Positions 7,242 to 16,048 of a DNA stretch of 28,645 nt are shown here, one piece after another. Within the stretch, counting starts at the first letter, position 1. The number at the start of each line of letters is the position of its first letter. The notes under the pieces were generated by a model. It saw nothing but the letters and a program-made list of their open reading frames with translations. It was not told the DNA's origin and ran no database searches. The DNA comes from JBJXDT01 sp046153505 (lineage in GTDB: Bacteria > Pseudomonadota > Gammaproteobacteria > Burkholderiales > Methylophilaceae): the NCBI GenBank assembly GCA_046153505.1, contig JBJXDT010000079.1:1-28645 (forward strand), written 5' to 3'. Made by a program: the position numbers and the translations under genes.

Positions 7242-8185
7242 TGTTTCGTGTTGTGTCAGGGTTGCTTTTACTATTTGTTAGTATTTGCGCTTTTGCTGAT
7301 GATGCATGGCAAATGCTAGAAAAAACAGCATATGCGGCGCGTGAGTTAAATTACTCAGGTCAGTTTGTTTATCAAAGTGGTAATCAAACGCGCGTTATAG
7401 ATATTACGCACATGAATCAAGATGGCCACGAATTGACGCGTAACGTTGTGCTAGAAGGTCGACCGCGCGAGGTGTATAGTCAAGGCAATGATATTGTCAT
7501 TTTTCAGCCAAAAAACGAAAAAGTGATGATTGAAAAACGTCGCGGCCAAAATCTTTTCCCAGCGATGTTGCCTACAGATTTGCGTTTAATCAAATCAAGC
7601 TACAATGCTCGCTTAGGCGCAATAGAAACAGTTGCTGGACGGAATGCACAAATTATCGAGTTGATGCCTAGCGATGCGTATCGCTACAGTTATAAAATTT
7701 GGACAGATACAGAGTTTGGTTTGCTATTAAAAATGACGCTGCTTAATAGTAAAAATGAGACGCTAGAGCAAATCTATTTTAATCAATTGAGCATGCTAAA
7801 TTCGCAGGACGTTAATTGGTTTCAACCCAAATTAGATGTAAGCAAAAGTTATGTTGTTGAAGACAATGCGCAAGTGACCCATGTAGATGGTAACTGGATT
7901 GTTGCGCAGCTACCTTCAGGTTATCGTAAGGTGGATCAAGTACAGCGTATGGTGCCGGGCAAATCTGCACCAGTGAATCAGATTATTTTTTCGGATGGCA
8001 TCGCTTCGGTTTCTTTGTTTATTGAACCAATCGCTAAGGGAATGCGTCCTAAAACGGGACATATGTTGGTGGGGTCTACAAACATTTGCGCCAACGTCAT
8101 TGAAGGATACCAAATTATGGTGGTGGGCGAAGTGCCTGAAGAAACAGTGCAGCAAATCGCCAAAGCTGTAACATTTAAGAAATAA
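7241..8185 (+). CDS. rseB: Sigma-E regulatory protein RseB (MucB)
   Basis: A 314-residue periplasmic protein with a signal peptide (residues 1-19, cleavage after AFA). RseB proteins bind the periplasmic part of RseA and protect it from proteolysis until lipopolysaccharide or outer-membrane-protein signals displace them. The two family domains are readable. A LolA-like N-terminal domain (about 20-205) has LNYSGQFVYQSGNQTRVIDITH, REV, SYKIWTDTEFGLLLKM. A smaller C-terminal domain (about 212-314) has WIVAQLPSGYRKV, IIFSDGIASVSLFIEP and VVGEVPEETVQQIAKAV. It overlaps rseA by one base. There is no sign of decay. Confidence 0.94.
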   Translation: MFRVVSGLLLLFVSICAFADDAWQMLEKTAYAARELNYSGQFVYQSGNQTRVIDITHMNQDGHELTRNVVLEGRPREVYSQGNDIVIFQPKNEKVMIEKRRGQNLFPAMLPTDLRLIKSSYNARLGAIETVAGRNAQIIELMPSDAYRYSYKIWTDTEFGLLLKMTLLNSKNETLEQIYFNQLSMLNSQDVNWFQPKLDVSKSYVVEDNAQVTHVDGNWIVAQLPSGYRKVDQVQRMVPGKSAPVNQIIFSDGIASVSLFIEPIAKGMRPKTGHMLVGSTNICANVIEGYQIMVVGEVPEETVQQIAKAVTFKK

Positions 8186-8225
8186 ACCAAAGTCATAGTA
8201 TTGTTAATTTGATCTTAGAAACCAA

Positions 8226-8708
8226 ATGATAGAACAAAGCGCCGTTATTCTTGCGCTTGACAGGCAATCTGCAAGCCAATCCATTGCTACCTTAGAAATT
8301 GTCCGTAAAACCGCTTGCGGTTTGTGCGGTCAAACGCGTGGCTGTGGCAATTCTATTTGGGGCAAGTTACTTAATCACAAATCTGTCAACTTTACTGCGC
8401 AAAATAATATCGATGCCAAAGTAGGTGACAGCGTAATTGTTGGGATTGACGAAGCCGCGTTGCTTAAAAGTGCGTTTCTTTTGTATATGTTGCCACTTGC
8501 AACTATGTTTTTAGGCGCCATATTAGTATCACTGGCAACCAGCTCAGAAGCCGCACCGATATTGGGCGCTGTAGGTGGTTTGTTGGTGGGGTTGTTGTGG
8601 GTAAAAGGCCATACGACTGGACATGCCTATTACCAAAATCATCAACCAAAGATTTTGCGTTTAGAAATTATCAGTAGTGAAAAAGTTGTTCAATTTCAAT
8701 CGAGGTGA
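8226..8708 (+). CDS. rseC: RseC/MucC family regulator (SoxR-reducing system type)
   Basis: A 160-residue inner-membrane protein. The N-terminal cytoplasmic part holds the four-cysteine cluster CGLCGQTRGCG (about residues 31-41), which fits a redox or iron-sulfur site. Two membrane helices (about 79-98 and 104-122) are followed by a short basic tail. RseC proteins modulate sigma-E activity and, in other bacteria, the reduction of SoxR. It lies 40 bp after rseB and 4 bp before degP, so it belongs to the same transcript. The ribosome-binding site is weak. Confidence 0.9.
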   Translation: MIEQSAVILALDRQSASQSIATLEIVRKTACGLCGQTRGCGNSIWGKLLNHKSVNFTAQNNIDAKVGDSVIVGIDEAALLKSAFLLYMLPLATMFLGAILVSLATSSEAAPILGAVGGLLVGLLWVKGHTTGHAYYQNHQPKILRLEIISSEKVVQFQSR

Positions 8709-8712
8709 ATAG

Positions 8713-10143
8713 ATGTTTAATGATTTAATCTTTAAAGAATGGGTTTCAAAATTAGCCGTTTTGGTTTTATTTGGCATAAGCCAAATCTCACAAGCCGCAC
8801 TACCAGATTTTACCGAATTGGCAGAAAAGCAAGGCCCTTCAGTTGTGAATATTAGTATCACTTCTACGGTGCATCCAAATGGTTCGCCACTTGGCATGCC
8901 AGATGAGGATATGCAAGAATTTTTCAAGCGCTTTGGTATCCCTGGGTTCCCCGGAATGCCTGACCAAGGCGGTGGCCAGGGTGGCCAAGACTATAAAACT
9001 CAGTCTTTAGGGTCAGGCTTTATTATTAGCGCAGATGGTTATATTTTAACCAATGCGCACGTGGTGAATGAGGCTGATGAAGTGTTAGTGAAGTTATTTG
9101 ATAAGCGCGAATTTAAAGCCAAAATTATCGGTGCAGATAAGCGCACTGATGTGGCATTGATTAAAATTGATGCGACTAATTTGCCAAAAGTCACCATTGG
9201 CGACCCAACCAAATTGAAAGTGGGCGAATGGGTGGCTGCGATTGGCTCGCCTTTTGGCTTAGAAAACACTATGACAGCGGGCATTGTGAGCGCTAAAGGA
9301 CGCGCACTTCCACAAGAAAACTATGTGCCATTTATTCAAACTGATGTTGCGATTAACCCAGGAAACTCTGGTGGCCCGTTGTTTAACTTAGCGGGAGAAG
9401 TTGTCGGGGTTAACTCACAAATTTATAGCCGAAGTGGCGGAAGCATGGGCTTGTCGTTCAGTATTCCGATTGATGTTGCGATTGACATTTCTAACCAATT
9501 AAAGGCGAGCGGAAAAATATCGCGTGGTTGGTTAGGCGTTGCAATTCAGGAGCTTACCAAAGAGTTGGCTGAATCATTTGGCATGAAAAACACGAACGGC
9601 GCCCTTATTGCTGGTGTTGAAAAAGGCGGCCCAGCAGAAAAGGGCGGCTTGGAAGCCGGTGACGTGATCACCAAGTTTGATGGCAAGATTATCACGACCT
9701 CAAGTGATTTGCCGCGTGCAGTTGGCGCAGTTAAACCAGGCAAAACTGTGGTAGTAGAAATATTGCGTAAAGGATCGCCAAAGAGCTTGAACATAGCCAT
9801 AGGCGAAGTACCTGCAGATGCACCTGATGCGATTCCTGCAACTGGCAAGCCGCCTGCAAAGGCTGAGTCCAATAAAATAGGGCTAACTTTGAAAGACCTA
9901 ACGCCTCAACAAAAGAAAAAGTTGAATGGTAAGAATGGCTTAGTGGTGGTCGAAAGCACTGGATCTGCAGCGCAAGCGGGTATTCGTCCGGGCGATGTGA
10001 TTTTGGGCTTAAATAGTAGTAATACGCAAAGCGTAGAAGCGTTTAACAAGCAGATCAATGCCGTGCCAGCTGGAAAAACCGTAGCAGTGCTAGTGCAACG
10101 CGGTGACAATACGCTTTATGTGCCCATAAAAGTAATTAAATAG
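8713..10143 (+). CDS. degP: Periplasmic serine protease DegP/MucD (Do family)
   Basis: A 476-residue HtrA-family protease and chaperone that degrades misfolded envelope proteins. A signal peptide (about 1-29, ending QAA) is followed by a Gly/Pro-rich loop (about 58-95). The trypsin-like domain has the catalytic triad H116 (LTNAHVV), D146 (RTDVALIKI) and S219 (NPGNSGGPLF). PDZ1 begins near RGWLGVAIQEL, with a GG/GPAEKGGLEAGDVI carboxylate loop; PDZ2 begins near KIGLTLKDL and has GSAAQAGIRPGDVIL. The position at the end of the rpoE-rse operon matches MucD of pseudomonads and other betaproteobacteria. A hairpin pair with a T-tract follows directly. Confidence 0.96.
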   Translation: MFNDLIFKEWVSKLAVLVLFGISQISQAALPDFTELAEKQGPSVVNISITSTVHPNGSPLGMPDEDMQEFFKRFGIPGFPGMPDQGGGQGGQDYKTQSLGSGFIISADGYILTNAHVVNEADEVLVKLFDKREFKAKIIGADKRTDVALIKIDATNLPKVTIGDPTKLKVGEWVAAIGSPFGLENTMTAGIVSAKGRALPQENYVPFIQTDVAINPGNSGGPLFNLAGEVVGVNSQIYSRSGGSMGLSFSIPIDVAIDISNQLKASGKISRGWLGVAIQELTKELAESFGMKNTNGALIAGVEKGGPAEKGGLEAGDVITKFDGKIITTSSDLPRAVGAVKPGKTVVVEILRKGSPKSLNIAIGEVPADAPDAIPATGKPPAKAESNKIGLTLKDLTPQQKKKLNGKNGLVVVESTGSAAQAGIRPGDVILGLNSSNTQSVEAFNKQINAVPAGKTVAVLVQRGDNTLYVPIKVIK

Positions 10144-10159
10144 CAACTTACTAAATAAG

Positions 10160-10181
10160 CGGCATTTGTTGTAAAATGCCG
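10160..10181 (+). repeat. Hairpin after degP
   Basis: CGGCATTT (10160-10167) pairs perfectly with AAATGCCG (10174-10181) around a 6-base loop, 16 bp after the degP stop. It has no T-tract of its own and stands just before the terminator at 10189, as if the two formed a tandem 3'-end structure. Confidence 0.5.
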
Positions 10182-10188
10182 GCTGTGT

Positions 10189-10220
10189 AAGAAAGGCGCG
10201 AAATGCGCCTTTCTTGTTTT
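10189..10220 (+). terminator. Rho-independent terminator between degP and lepA
   Basis: An 11-bp perfect stem (AAGAAAGGCGC with GCGCCTTTCTT, loop GAAAT) is followed by GTTTTG. It ends the envelope-stress operon and separates it from the lepA operon. The stem also covers the upstream alternative start of lepA at 10214, which argues against that start. Confidence 0.8.
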
Positions 10221-10243
10221 GTAAAATTGCCTTAAATGAATAC

Positions 10244-12037
10244 ATGAAAAATATACGCAACTTCTCCATTATCGCCCATATTGACCATGGTAAATCTACC
10301 TTGGCGGATCGCATTATTCATTTATGTGGTGGCTTAGAAGATCGTGAAATGGAAGCGCAAGTGCTAGATAGCATGGATATTGAGCGTGAACGCGGCATAA
10401 CCATTAAGGCCCAAACAGCAGCCTTGAGCTATAAAGCTGACGATGGGCAAATCTATCAATTGAATCTGATTGACACCCCAGGTCACGTAGATTTTAGCTA
10501 CGAAGTCTCACGTTCTCTCTCAGCATGCGAAGGTGCGTTGTTGGTGGTGGATGCCAGTCAAGGCGTTGAAGCGCAAAGCGTTGCCAACTGCTATACCGCC
10601 TTAGATTTGGGCGTAGAAGTGTTTCCAATACTCAATAAAATTGATTTGCCATCAGCAGACCCAGAACGTGTTAAACAAGAAATTGAAGATGTCATTGGTG
10701 TCGATGCCAGTGAGGCCGTGCTGTGTTCCGCCAAAACAGGGTTGGGTGTGCGCGATGTGCTGGAAGCGGTTGTAGCTAAAATACCGCCGCCAAAAGGCAA
10801 TATAGACGGACCGCTTAAGGCCTTGGTCATAGATGCATGGTTTGATAACTATGTGGGTGTGGTCATGTTGGTGCGCGTGATTGATGGCGCGCTAAAGCCA
10901 AAAGAGAAAATTCGCTTAATGGCTACTGGCGCCGAATATTTGTGCGAGCAAGTTGGGGTGTTTACCCCAAAATCACTGCAAAGAACGCAATTGTCGGCAG
11001 GCGAAGTAGGTTTTGTGATTGCTGGCATTAAAGAACTTGCTGCTGCCAAAGTTGGCGATACTGTCACGCTTGCGGGCAAACCTGCTGCTGAACCATTGGC
11101 AGGCTTCAAGGAGGTGAAGCCGCAGGTGTTTGCTGGCCTTTATCCAACCGAATCCAACCAATTTGAAGCCTTGCGCACAGCACTGGAAAAATTGAGTTTA
11201 AATGACTCAAGCTTGTTGTTTGAACCAGAAAACTCAACGGCATTAGGTTTTGGTTTTAGGTGTGGCTTTTTGGGTTTGTTGCATATGGAAATTGTGCAAG
11301 AGCGCCTAGAACGCGAATACGACATGGATTTGATTACCACCGCACCTACGGTGGTTTACGAGCTATTGTTGAAAGATGGCACCGTACAGCAAATCGAAAA
11401 CCCTTCGCGCTTGCCTGACATGTCGCGCATAGAGGAAATTAGAGAGCCTGTCATTAATGTGAATTTGCTGATGCCGCAAGACTACGTGGGCCCCGTCATG
11501 ACCTTATGCAACAATAAGCGTGGCATCCAAAAAAACATGCAGTATATGGGTAGGCAAGTCATGCTGAGCTATGAACTGCCGCTCAATGAGGTGGTGTTGG
11601 ATTTCTTTGATAAATTAAAATCCGTGTCACGCGGCTATGCCAGTATGGATTACGAGTTTTTGGAGTTTCGTGCCGCAGATTTGGTAAAGCTTGATATTAT
11701 GGTAAATGGCGAGCGCGTTGATGCCTTGAGTTTGATTGTGCACCGTGCCAATAGCCGCTACCGAGGTGGTCAGGTAGCAGAAAAAATGCGCGAGTTAATA
11801 CCTCGCCAAATGTTTGATGTAGCGATTCAGGCCTCGATTGGCGCAACCATTATTGCCCGCGAAACGGTTAAGGCCATGCGCAAAAACGTGATTGCAAAGT
11901 GCTATGGTGGCGATATTACGCGTAAACGCAAACTGCTAGAGAAACAAAAAGAAGGCAAAAAACGCATGAAACAAGTGGGTAATGTGGAGATTCCACAAGA
12001 AGCGTTTTTGGCAATTTTAAGAGTTGAAGATAAGTAA
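10244..12037 (+). CDS. lepA: Elongation factor 4 (LepA), ribosome back-translocating GTPase
   Basis: A 597-residue translational GTPase acting on stalled or mistranslocated ribosomes. The G domain has G1 AHIDHGKST (11-19), switch ERGITIKAQ, G3 DTPGH and G4 NKID. EF-G-like domains II, III and V follow. The C-terminal domain is specific to LepA, with AKCYGGDITRKRKLLEKQKEGKKRMK near the end. The chosen ATG gives the standard N-terminus MKNIRNFSIIAHIDHGK; an in-frame ATG at 10214 would add ten unrelated residues and lies within the terminator stem. It leads the operon with lepB, the usual pairing. Confidence 0.97.
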   Translation: MKNIRNFSIIAHIDHGKSTLADRIIHLCGGLEDREMEAQVLDSMDIERERGITIKAQTAALSYKADDGQIYQLNLIDTPGHVDFSYEVSRSLSACEGALLVVDASQGVEAQSVANCYTALDLGVEVFPILNKIDLPSADPERVKQEIEDVIGVDASEAVLCSAKTGLGVRDVLEAVVAKIPPPKGNIDGPLKALVIDAWFDNYVGVVMLVRVIDGALKPKEKIRLMATGAEYLCEQVGVFTPKSLQRTQLSAGEVGFVIAGIKELAAAKVGDTVTLAGKPAAEPLAGFKEVKPQVFAGLYPTESNQFEALRTALEKLSLNDSSLLFEPENSTALGFGFRCGFLGLLHMEIVQERLEREYDMDLITTAPTVVYELLLKDGTVQQIENPSRLPDMSRIEEIREPVINVNLLMPQDYVGPVMTLCNNKRGIQKNMQYMGRQVMLSYELPLNEVVLDFFDKLKSVSRGYASMDYEFLEFRAADLVKLDIMVNGERVDALSLIVHRANSRYRGGQVAEKMRELIPRQMFDVAIQASIGATIIARETVKAMRKNVIAKCYGGDITRKRKLLEKQKEGKKRMKQVGNVEIPQEAFLAILRVEDK

Positions 12038-12066
12038 TTAGAAGTTAAGTAATTAAAGGAAAAATA

Positions 12067-12906
12067 ATGGAATGGCTTTTTTTAGGTTTAATTGCGCTGG
12101 GCGGAGTGGGTGTTTACAAAAGCATCATCAGTTTCCCGCTGTTCATGATTTTAATTTTGCTATTAACAGGCGCTATTTGGCTGGTTGATTCACTGGTTTT
12201 AAAGAAGAAACGCAATGCAATCACGCCAGAACCCGTGACTGTTGAGTATGCAAAAAGCTTTTTCCCAGTTATTTTGCTGGTATTTTTAATTCGCTCATTC
12301 GTGGCTGAGCCATTTAAAATCCCATCAGGTTCAATGATGCCAACGCTATTGGCTGGCGATTACATTTTGGTCAATAAATTCACATATGGCTTGCGTGTAC
12401 CGTTGGCTAATAATATTTTTTACGAAATTAGCCACCCAAAACGTGGGGATGTAATTGTGTTTCATTTTCCACCAGATCCAAAAGTTGATTATATCAAGCG
12501 AATTGTTGGTCTACCTGGTGATAAAATTCAGTATCAAGATAAGCGATTGACAGTTAATGGAAAATTGCTGGATGTGGTTGCAGAAGACAACTATGATTAT
12601 GAAATGGAAGGAGCGAACATTATTAGCGCGCAACGTTTAAATGAAACTTTAGGTGACTTGAAACATGATATTCTCATTCATGATATTCCTAACCGCTACG
12701 AATCAGGTTCTTTAGGAGAAAAGCTGATGAATGGCGAGACGGTTATAGTGCCTGAAGATCATTATTATGCGATGGGCGATAATCGCGACAACAGCGCAGA
12801 TAGTCGTGTTTGGGGTTTTGTGCCAGATAAAAACTTGGTCGGGAAAGCATTTTTCATCTGGTTTAATTTTGACAAGTTTGGCAGAATTGGCAGTTCGGTT
12901 AAGTAA
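12067..12906 (+). CDS. lepB: Signal peptidase I
   Basis: A 279-residue inner-membrane serine protease that removes signal peptides from exported proteins. Two N-terminal hydrophobic segments (about 2-18 and 22-44) and a third near 65-78 anchor it. The catalytic Ser89 lies in IPSGSMMPTLL and the general base Lys144 in DYIKRIVGLPGD. The box GDNRDNSADSRVWG lies near 236-249. It sits 29 bp after lepA with an AAAGGAAAAAT ribosome-binding site, and supports the two exported proteins encoded in the preceding operon. Confidence 0.96.
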   Translation: MEWLFLGLIALGGVGVYKSIISFPLFMILILLLTGAIWLVDSLVLKKKRNAITPEPVTVEYAKSFFPVILLVFLIRSFVAEPFKIPSGSMMPTLLAGDYILVNKFTYGLRVPLANNIFYEISHPKRGDVIVFHFPPDPKVDYIKRIVGLPGDKIQYQDKRLTVNGKLLDVVAEDNYDYEMEGANIISAQRLNETLGDLKHDILIHDIPNRYESGSLGEKLMNGETVIVPEDHYYAMGDNRDNSADSRVWGFVPDKNLVGKAFFIWFNFDKFGRIGSSVK

Positions 12907-12929
12907 ACTTAATGGTAAGGGAGAATATC

Positions 12930-13304
12930 ATGAAGCAATATTATCTAAAAAAACAGGCTGGCATGACCTTTATGGGTTTTGTGATCGTCGCAGCATTTCT
13001 AATCTCTATTGTCATGGCTGGCATTATTGTTGTGCCTGACTATGTTGAGTATTTCGGTGTAAAAAAGATTATTCAACATATTGGCAGCGAGCCTAATTTC
13101 GCTGACATGACCAAGACTGATATCGTTACCATGTTTGATAAAGGTGCTAGCGCAGGCTATGTGACCGTCGTGAAGGGTAGCGATTTACTAATTACTAAGG
13201 ATGCCGACGGTAGGCAAGTCATTACAGCAGAGTATCAAGTTGTTAGACACCTTGCCTTCAATTTAAGCGCTTTGATGGACTTTAAAGCAACTACCGCCAA
13301 ATAA
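12930..13304 (+). CDS. DUF4845 domain membrane protein
   Basis: A 124-residue protein with one N-terminal membrane helix preceded by a short basic, pilin-like segment (KKQAGMTFMGF, then about 15-35) and a periplasmic domain. It fits the DUF4845 family, which in betaproteobacteria is routinely encoded between lepB and rnc; its function is unknown. The ATG at 12930 is preferred to the one at 12912 because AAGGGAG lies at the proper distance and the frame then begins with the family N-terminus. The rnc gene begins 3 bp later. Confidence 0.88.
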   Translation: MKQYYLKKQAGMTFMGFVIVAAFLISIVMAGIIVVPDYVEYFGVKKIIQHIGSEPNFADMTKTDIVTMFDKGASAGYVTVVKGSDLLITKDADGRQVITAEYQVVRHLAFNLSALMDFKATTAK

Positions 13305-13307
13305 CTG

Positions 13308-13979
13308 ATGTCTGTTGATGGTCTTCAGAAGCAGCTTGGCTATCAGTTCAAGCAGCCTGCGCTTCTTTCGCAGGCGCTCACTCATCGAAGTTTTGCCAGC
13401 AATAATAACGAGCGCCTAGAATTTTTAGGTGATGGAGCGCTTAATTACATTATTGCGCATCAGCTTTATATGCGCTTTCAAAAGCTACCAGAAGGCGATT
13501 TAAGCCGCTTGCGAGCCGCTTTGGTAAAAGAGTCAACCTTGTTCGAAATTGCGCTAAAACTAGATTTAGGCGAATCGCTCAAATTAGGTGAAGGTGAGTT
13601 AAAAAGCGCTGGTTGGCGTCGCCCCTCCATTTTAGCGGATGCGCTAGAAGCTATTGTGGGAGCAGTTTATCTGGATGGTGGTCATGAAGCGACAGAGGCA
13701 TTAGTGTTGAAGCTATATGCAGAAAAACTGGAAATCATCGACCCAAAACTCATTGATAAAGATGCCAAATCATTGTTACAAGAACTTTTGCAAGGCAAAA
13801 AAATTGACCTTCCAGATTACCAAGTAGTGAATATAGACGGAGAGGCCCATGCGCAAACATTTAAAGTTTCGTGTAGTGTTTCTAAATTAAAAATCCAAAC
13901 AGTCGGCGAAGGTACGAGTCGACGTGCAGCTGAGCAAAATGCGGCTCAGCTAGCATTAACAGAACTAGAAAAAACTTAA
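13308..13979 (+). CDS. rnc: Ribonuclease III
   Basis: A double-strand-specific endoribonuclease (223 residues) for processing of rRNA precursors and regulatory RNAs. The catalytic domain has the signature NERLEFLGD with metal ligands E38 and D42, then D111 and E114 in ADALEAIVGAVYLDGG. The C-terminal double-stranded-RNA-binding domain (from about 150) contains DAKSLLQELLQ, PDYQV and GEGTSRRAAEQNAAQLAL. The residues after the signature are GA instead of the more common SV, a mild variation. The stop shares a base with the ATG of era, the typical rnc-era coupling. Confidence 0.96.
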   Translation: MSVDGLQKQLGYQFKQPALLSQALTHRSFASNNNERLEFLGDGALNYIIAHQLYMRFQKLPEGDLSRLRAALVKESTLFEIALKLDLGESLKLGEGELKSAGWRRPSILADALEAIVGAVYLDGGHEATEALVLKLYAEKLEIIDPKLIDKDAKSLLQELLQGKKIDLPDYQVVNIDGEAHAQTFKVSCSVSKLKIQTVGEGTSRRAAEQNAAQLALTELEKT

Positions 13980-14863
13980 TGAAGCAAAATTTTAGATGCG
14001 GTACGGTAGCCATTGTGGGGCGGCCAAATGTCGGCAAGTCTACTTTGCTCAATCATATTTTGGGCTTAAAGCTCAGCATTACCTCGCGTAAAGCGCAAAC
14101 TACGCGTCATCGCTTGCTGGGTATTCACACCACTGAAAATGCACAATTTTTGTTTGTCGATACACCTGGCTTTCAACAAAAACACCTCAATGCACTCAAT
14201 AAAAGCTTGAATAAAACAGTGACACAAGTGCTCACTGAAGTTGACGTGGTGTTGTTTGTGATTGAGCCAATGAAATTGGGCGAAGCAGATGAAAAAGTGC
14301 TCGCGCTCTTGCCAAAAAATAAGCCAGTCTTGCTAGTGGTCAATAAAGCGGATTTAATGGGCGACAAAAATAATTTGTTACCGCTAATTCAGGATTTCGA
14401 TTTAATGCACGATTTTGCTGCAATTATTCCTGTTAGCGCAAAGAAAAACCTACATTTGGATGAGCTCTTGGAGGCAATATCCATAAGGCTTCCAGAGCAG
14501 CTCGCTATTTACGGTGAAGATGAATTGACCGATAAAAATGAGCGTTTTTTGGCGGCAGAAATGATACGCGAAAAGATATTTCGCTTGCTCGGTGACGAGG
14601 TGCCATATTCTGTTGCGGTAGAAATTGAAAAATTTGAAACTGTGAAAAATCTTAGGCGTATATTTGCTGCCATTATTGTGGATAAAGACAGCCAAAAACC
14701 GATGATTATTGGCAAAGGTGGCGAAAAATTAAAACAAATCTCTACCGAAGCACGGCAGGATATGGAAAAATTGTTTGGAAGTAAAGTGTATTTGGAAACT
14801 TGGGTTAAGGTTAAAGGCGGTTGGGCGGATGACGAACGTGCGCTCAAAAGTTTAGGATACTAA
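13979..14863 (+). CDS. era: GTPase Era, 16S rRNA/30S assembly factor
   Basis: A 294-residue GTPase that binds the 3' end of 16S rRNA during 30S maturation. G1 is GRPNVGKST (14-22). KAQTTRH marks the switch I region, DTPGF is G3 and NKAD is G4. The C-terminal KH domain begins near EVPYSVAVEIEKFE and contains the loop PMIIGKGGEKLKQI. Translation is probably coupled to rnc by the one-base overlap, and the next gene begins with no gap. Confidence 0.97.
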   Translation: MKQNFRCGTVAIVGRPNVGKSTLLNHILGLKLSITSRKAQTTRHRLLGIHTTENAQFLFVDTPGFQQKHLNALNKSLNKTVTQVLTEVDVVLFVIEPMKLGEADEKVLALLPKNKPVLLVVNKADLMGDKNNLLPLIQDFDLMHDFAAIIPVSAKKNLHLDELLEAISIRLPEQLAIYGEDELTDKNERFLAAEMIREKIFRLLGDEVPYSVAVEIEKFETVKNLRRIFAAIIVDKDSQKPMIIGKGGEKLKQISTEARQDMEKLFGSKVYLETWVKVKGGWADDERALKSLGY

Positions 14864-15322
14864 ATGTCAGATGCTTTTTCTGTGCCTCTTGTAGGCAATG
14901 CGATCAATCTCAATGATCAAGGCGTTTATTACGCAATAAATCGCAAAACGGGCGGCATCAACAATGTATTTAATTTGGTGTGCGAAGAAGAAGATTGGTA
15001 CTTGTATCAACTCAAAAATCTCAATATAGAGGGTGAAATGGGCTGGGTTATTTTGGCCGATCAAGGGGATTACCCGCTTAAATTGGTGGCGCTTGAGGAA
15101 GTGGAACGCTACTTTTCAAAATCTGAATATTTAGAACCTAAAGGTACTTGGCAACTCATGCGTAACTCGAGGTATGGTTTTGGCAAATTTACGCCACAGA
15201 GCGCCGAAATGGGCATTCACTACGGCATGATTTTGTTCTCTGGCGACGAAATGTTGGTGCCACTTTTGATAGAAAAAGCGCAGGATGAAGCCCTAAAAAG
15301 CTTGGCAGAGACGGGCGCTTAA
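14864..15322 (+). CDS. Unrecognised 152-residue protein between era and recO
   Basis: I do not recognise the family. The start codon follows the era stop with no spacer, and recO begins 3 bp after its end, so it is a full member of the operon and probably translated by coupling. The product is acidic and soluble, with no signal peptide or membrane helix, cysteine cluster or nucleotide-binding motif. It is rich in aromatic residues (for example YYAINRKTGGINNVF, EEDWYLYQLKN, GTWQLMRNSRYGFGKF). Base and codon use resemble the neighbours and the frame is unbroken, so it looks like a genuine gene. In many betaproteobacteria recO follows era directly; this appears to be a lineage-specific insertion. 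Confidence 0.8.
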   Translation: MSDAFSVPLVGNAINLNDQGVYYAINRKTGGINNVFNLVCEEEDWYLYQLKNLNIEGEMGWVILADQGDYPLKLVALEEVERYFSKSEYLEPKGTWQLMRNSRYGFGKFTPQSAEMGIHYGMILFSGDEMLVPLLIEKAQDEALKSLAETGA

Positions 15323-15325
15323 CTT

Positions 15326-16048
15326 ATGGTGGCTGTGCTATCCAGTCGTCAAGAGAATGAGCCTGTGTACGTGTTACACACCTATCCATTCAAAGAAACT
15401 AGCCTCGTGGCGGAGTTATTCAGCAAGCAGTTTGGGCGCGTGGCGATGGTCGCCAAAGGCGCACGCAGGCCACGTTCTGCCATGCGCGGCCAGTTACAGG
15501 CTTTTCAAATGCTCAGCGCGACGTGGTCTGGTAAGAATGAGCTGAAAACCTTACATAGCCTTGAATGGGCGGATAGTTTGGTTTCAGTGTCTGGTGAAGC
15601 GCTGATGTGCGGCTTTTATTTAAATGAGCTATTACTGCGCTTGCTACCGCGTGAAGATGCTCACGAGTCGCTATTTGATTACTATCAAAAAACACTCAAA
15701 ACCCTGGCGACAGGGCTAGATTTGGCTACCAATCTACGCCGATTCGAACTGAAATTATTGCAAGAAATGGGTTACGCAGTTCCGCTAAATATGGATGAAA
15801 ATGGAGAACCAATTTTGGTGGATAAAACTTATCTTTACGAAGCGGAGTATGGCGCGAGTGCATTTAATAAATCTAAAAATGGCGTACAATTGAGCGGCAA
15901 AACTTTGCTGGATATGGCGAATGACGATTACGTAGCTTCGCAAACGCAACAACAAAGCAAGCTGTTGATGCGTTATTTGCTGGCGCATTATTTGGGCGAT
16001 AAGCCGTTACATACAAGGCAGCTACTCATAGATTTACAAGGTTTATAA
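15326..16048 (+). CDS. recO: DNA repair protein RecO
   Basis: A recombination mediator (240 residues) that with RecR helps load RecA onto SSB-coated DNA. The N-terminal OB-fold is readable (VYVLHTYPFKETSLVAELFSKQFGRVAMVAKGARRPRSAMRGQLQ), followed by the helical domain with CGFYLNELLLRLLPREDAHESLFDYY and RRFELKLLQEMGYAV. No zinc-finger cysteines are present, as is usual for proteobacterial RecO. It sits between the unknown gene and pdxJ in the order era-recO-pdxJ-acpS known from enteric bacteria. Its stop abuts the pdxJ ATG. Confidence 0.95.
   Translation: MVAVLSSRQENEPVYVLHTYPFKETSLVAELFSKQFGRVAMVAKGARRPRSAMRGQLQAFQMLSATWSGKNELKTLHSLEWADSLVSVSGEALMCGFYLNELLLRLLPREDAHESLFDYYQKTLKTLATGLDLATNLRRFELKLLQEMGYAVPLNMDENGEPILVDKTYLYEAEYGASAFNKSKNGVQLSGKTLLDMANDDYVASQTQQQSKLLMRYLLAHYLGDKPLHTRQLLIDLQGL

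Noticed and set aside
10214..10243. Earlier in-frame ATG for lepA
   Set aside because: It adds ten residues absent from LepA proteins and lies within the terminator stem/tail after degP.
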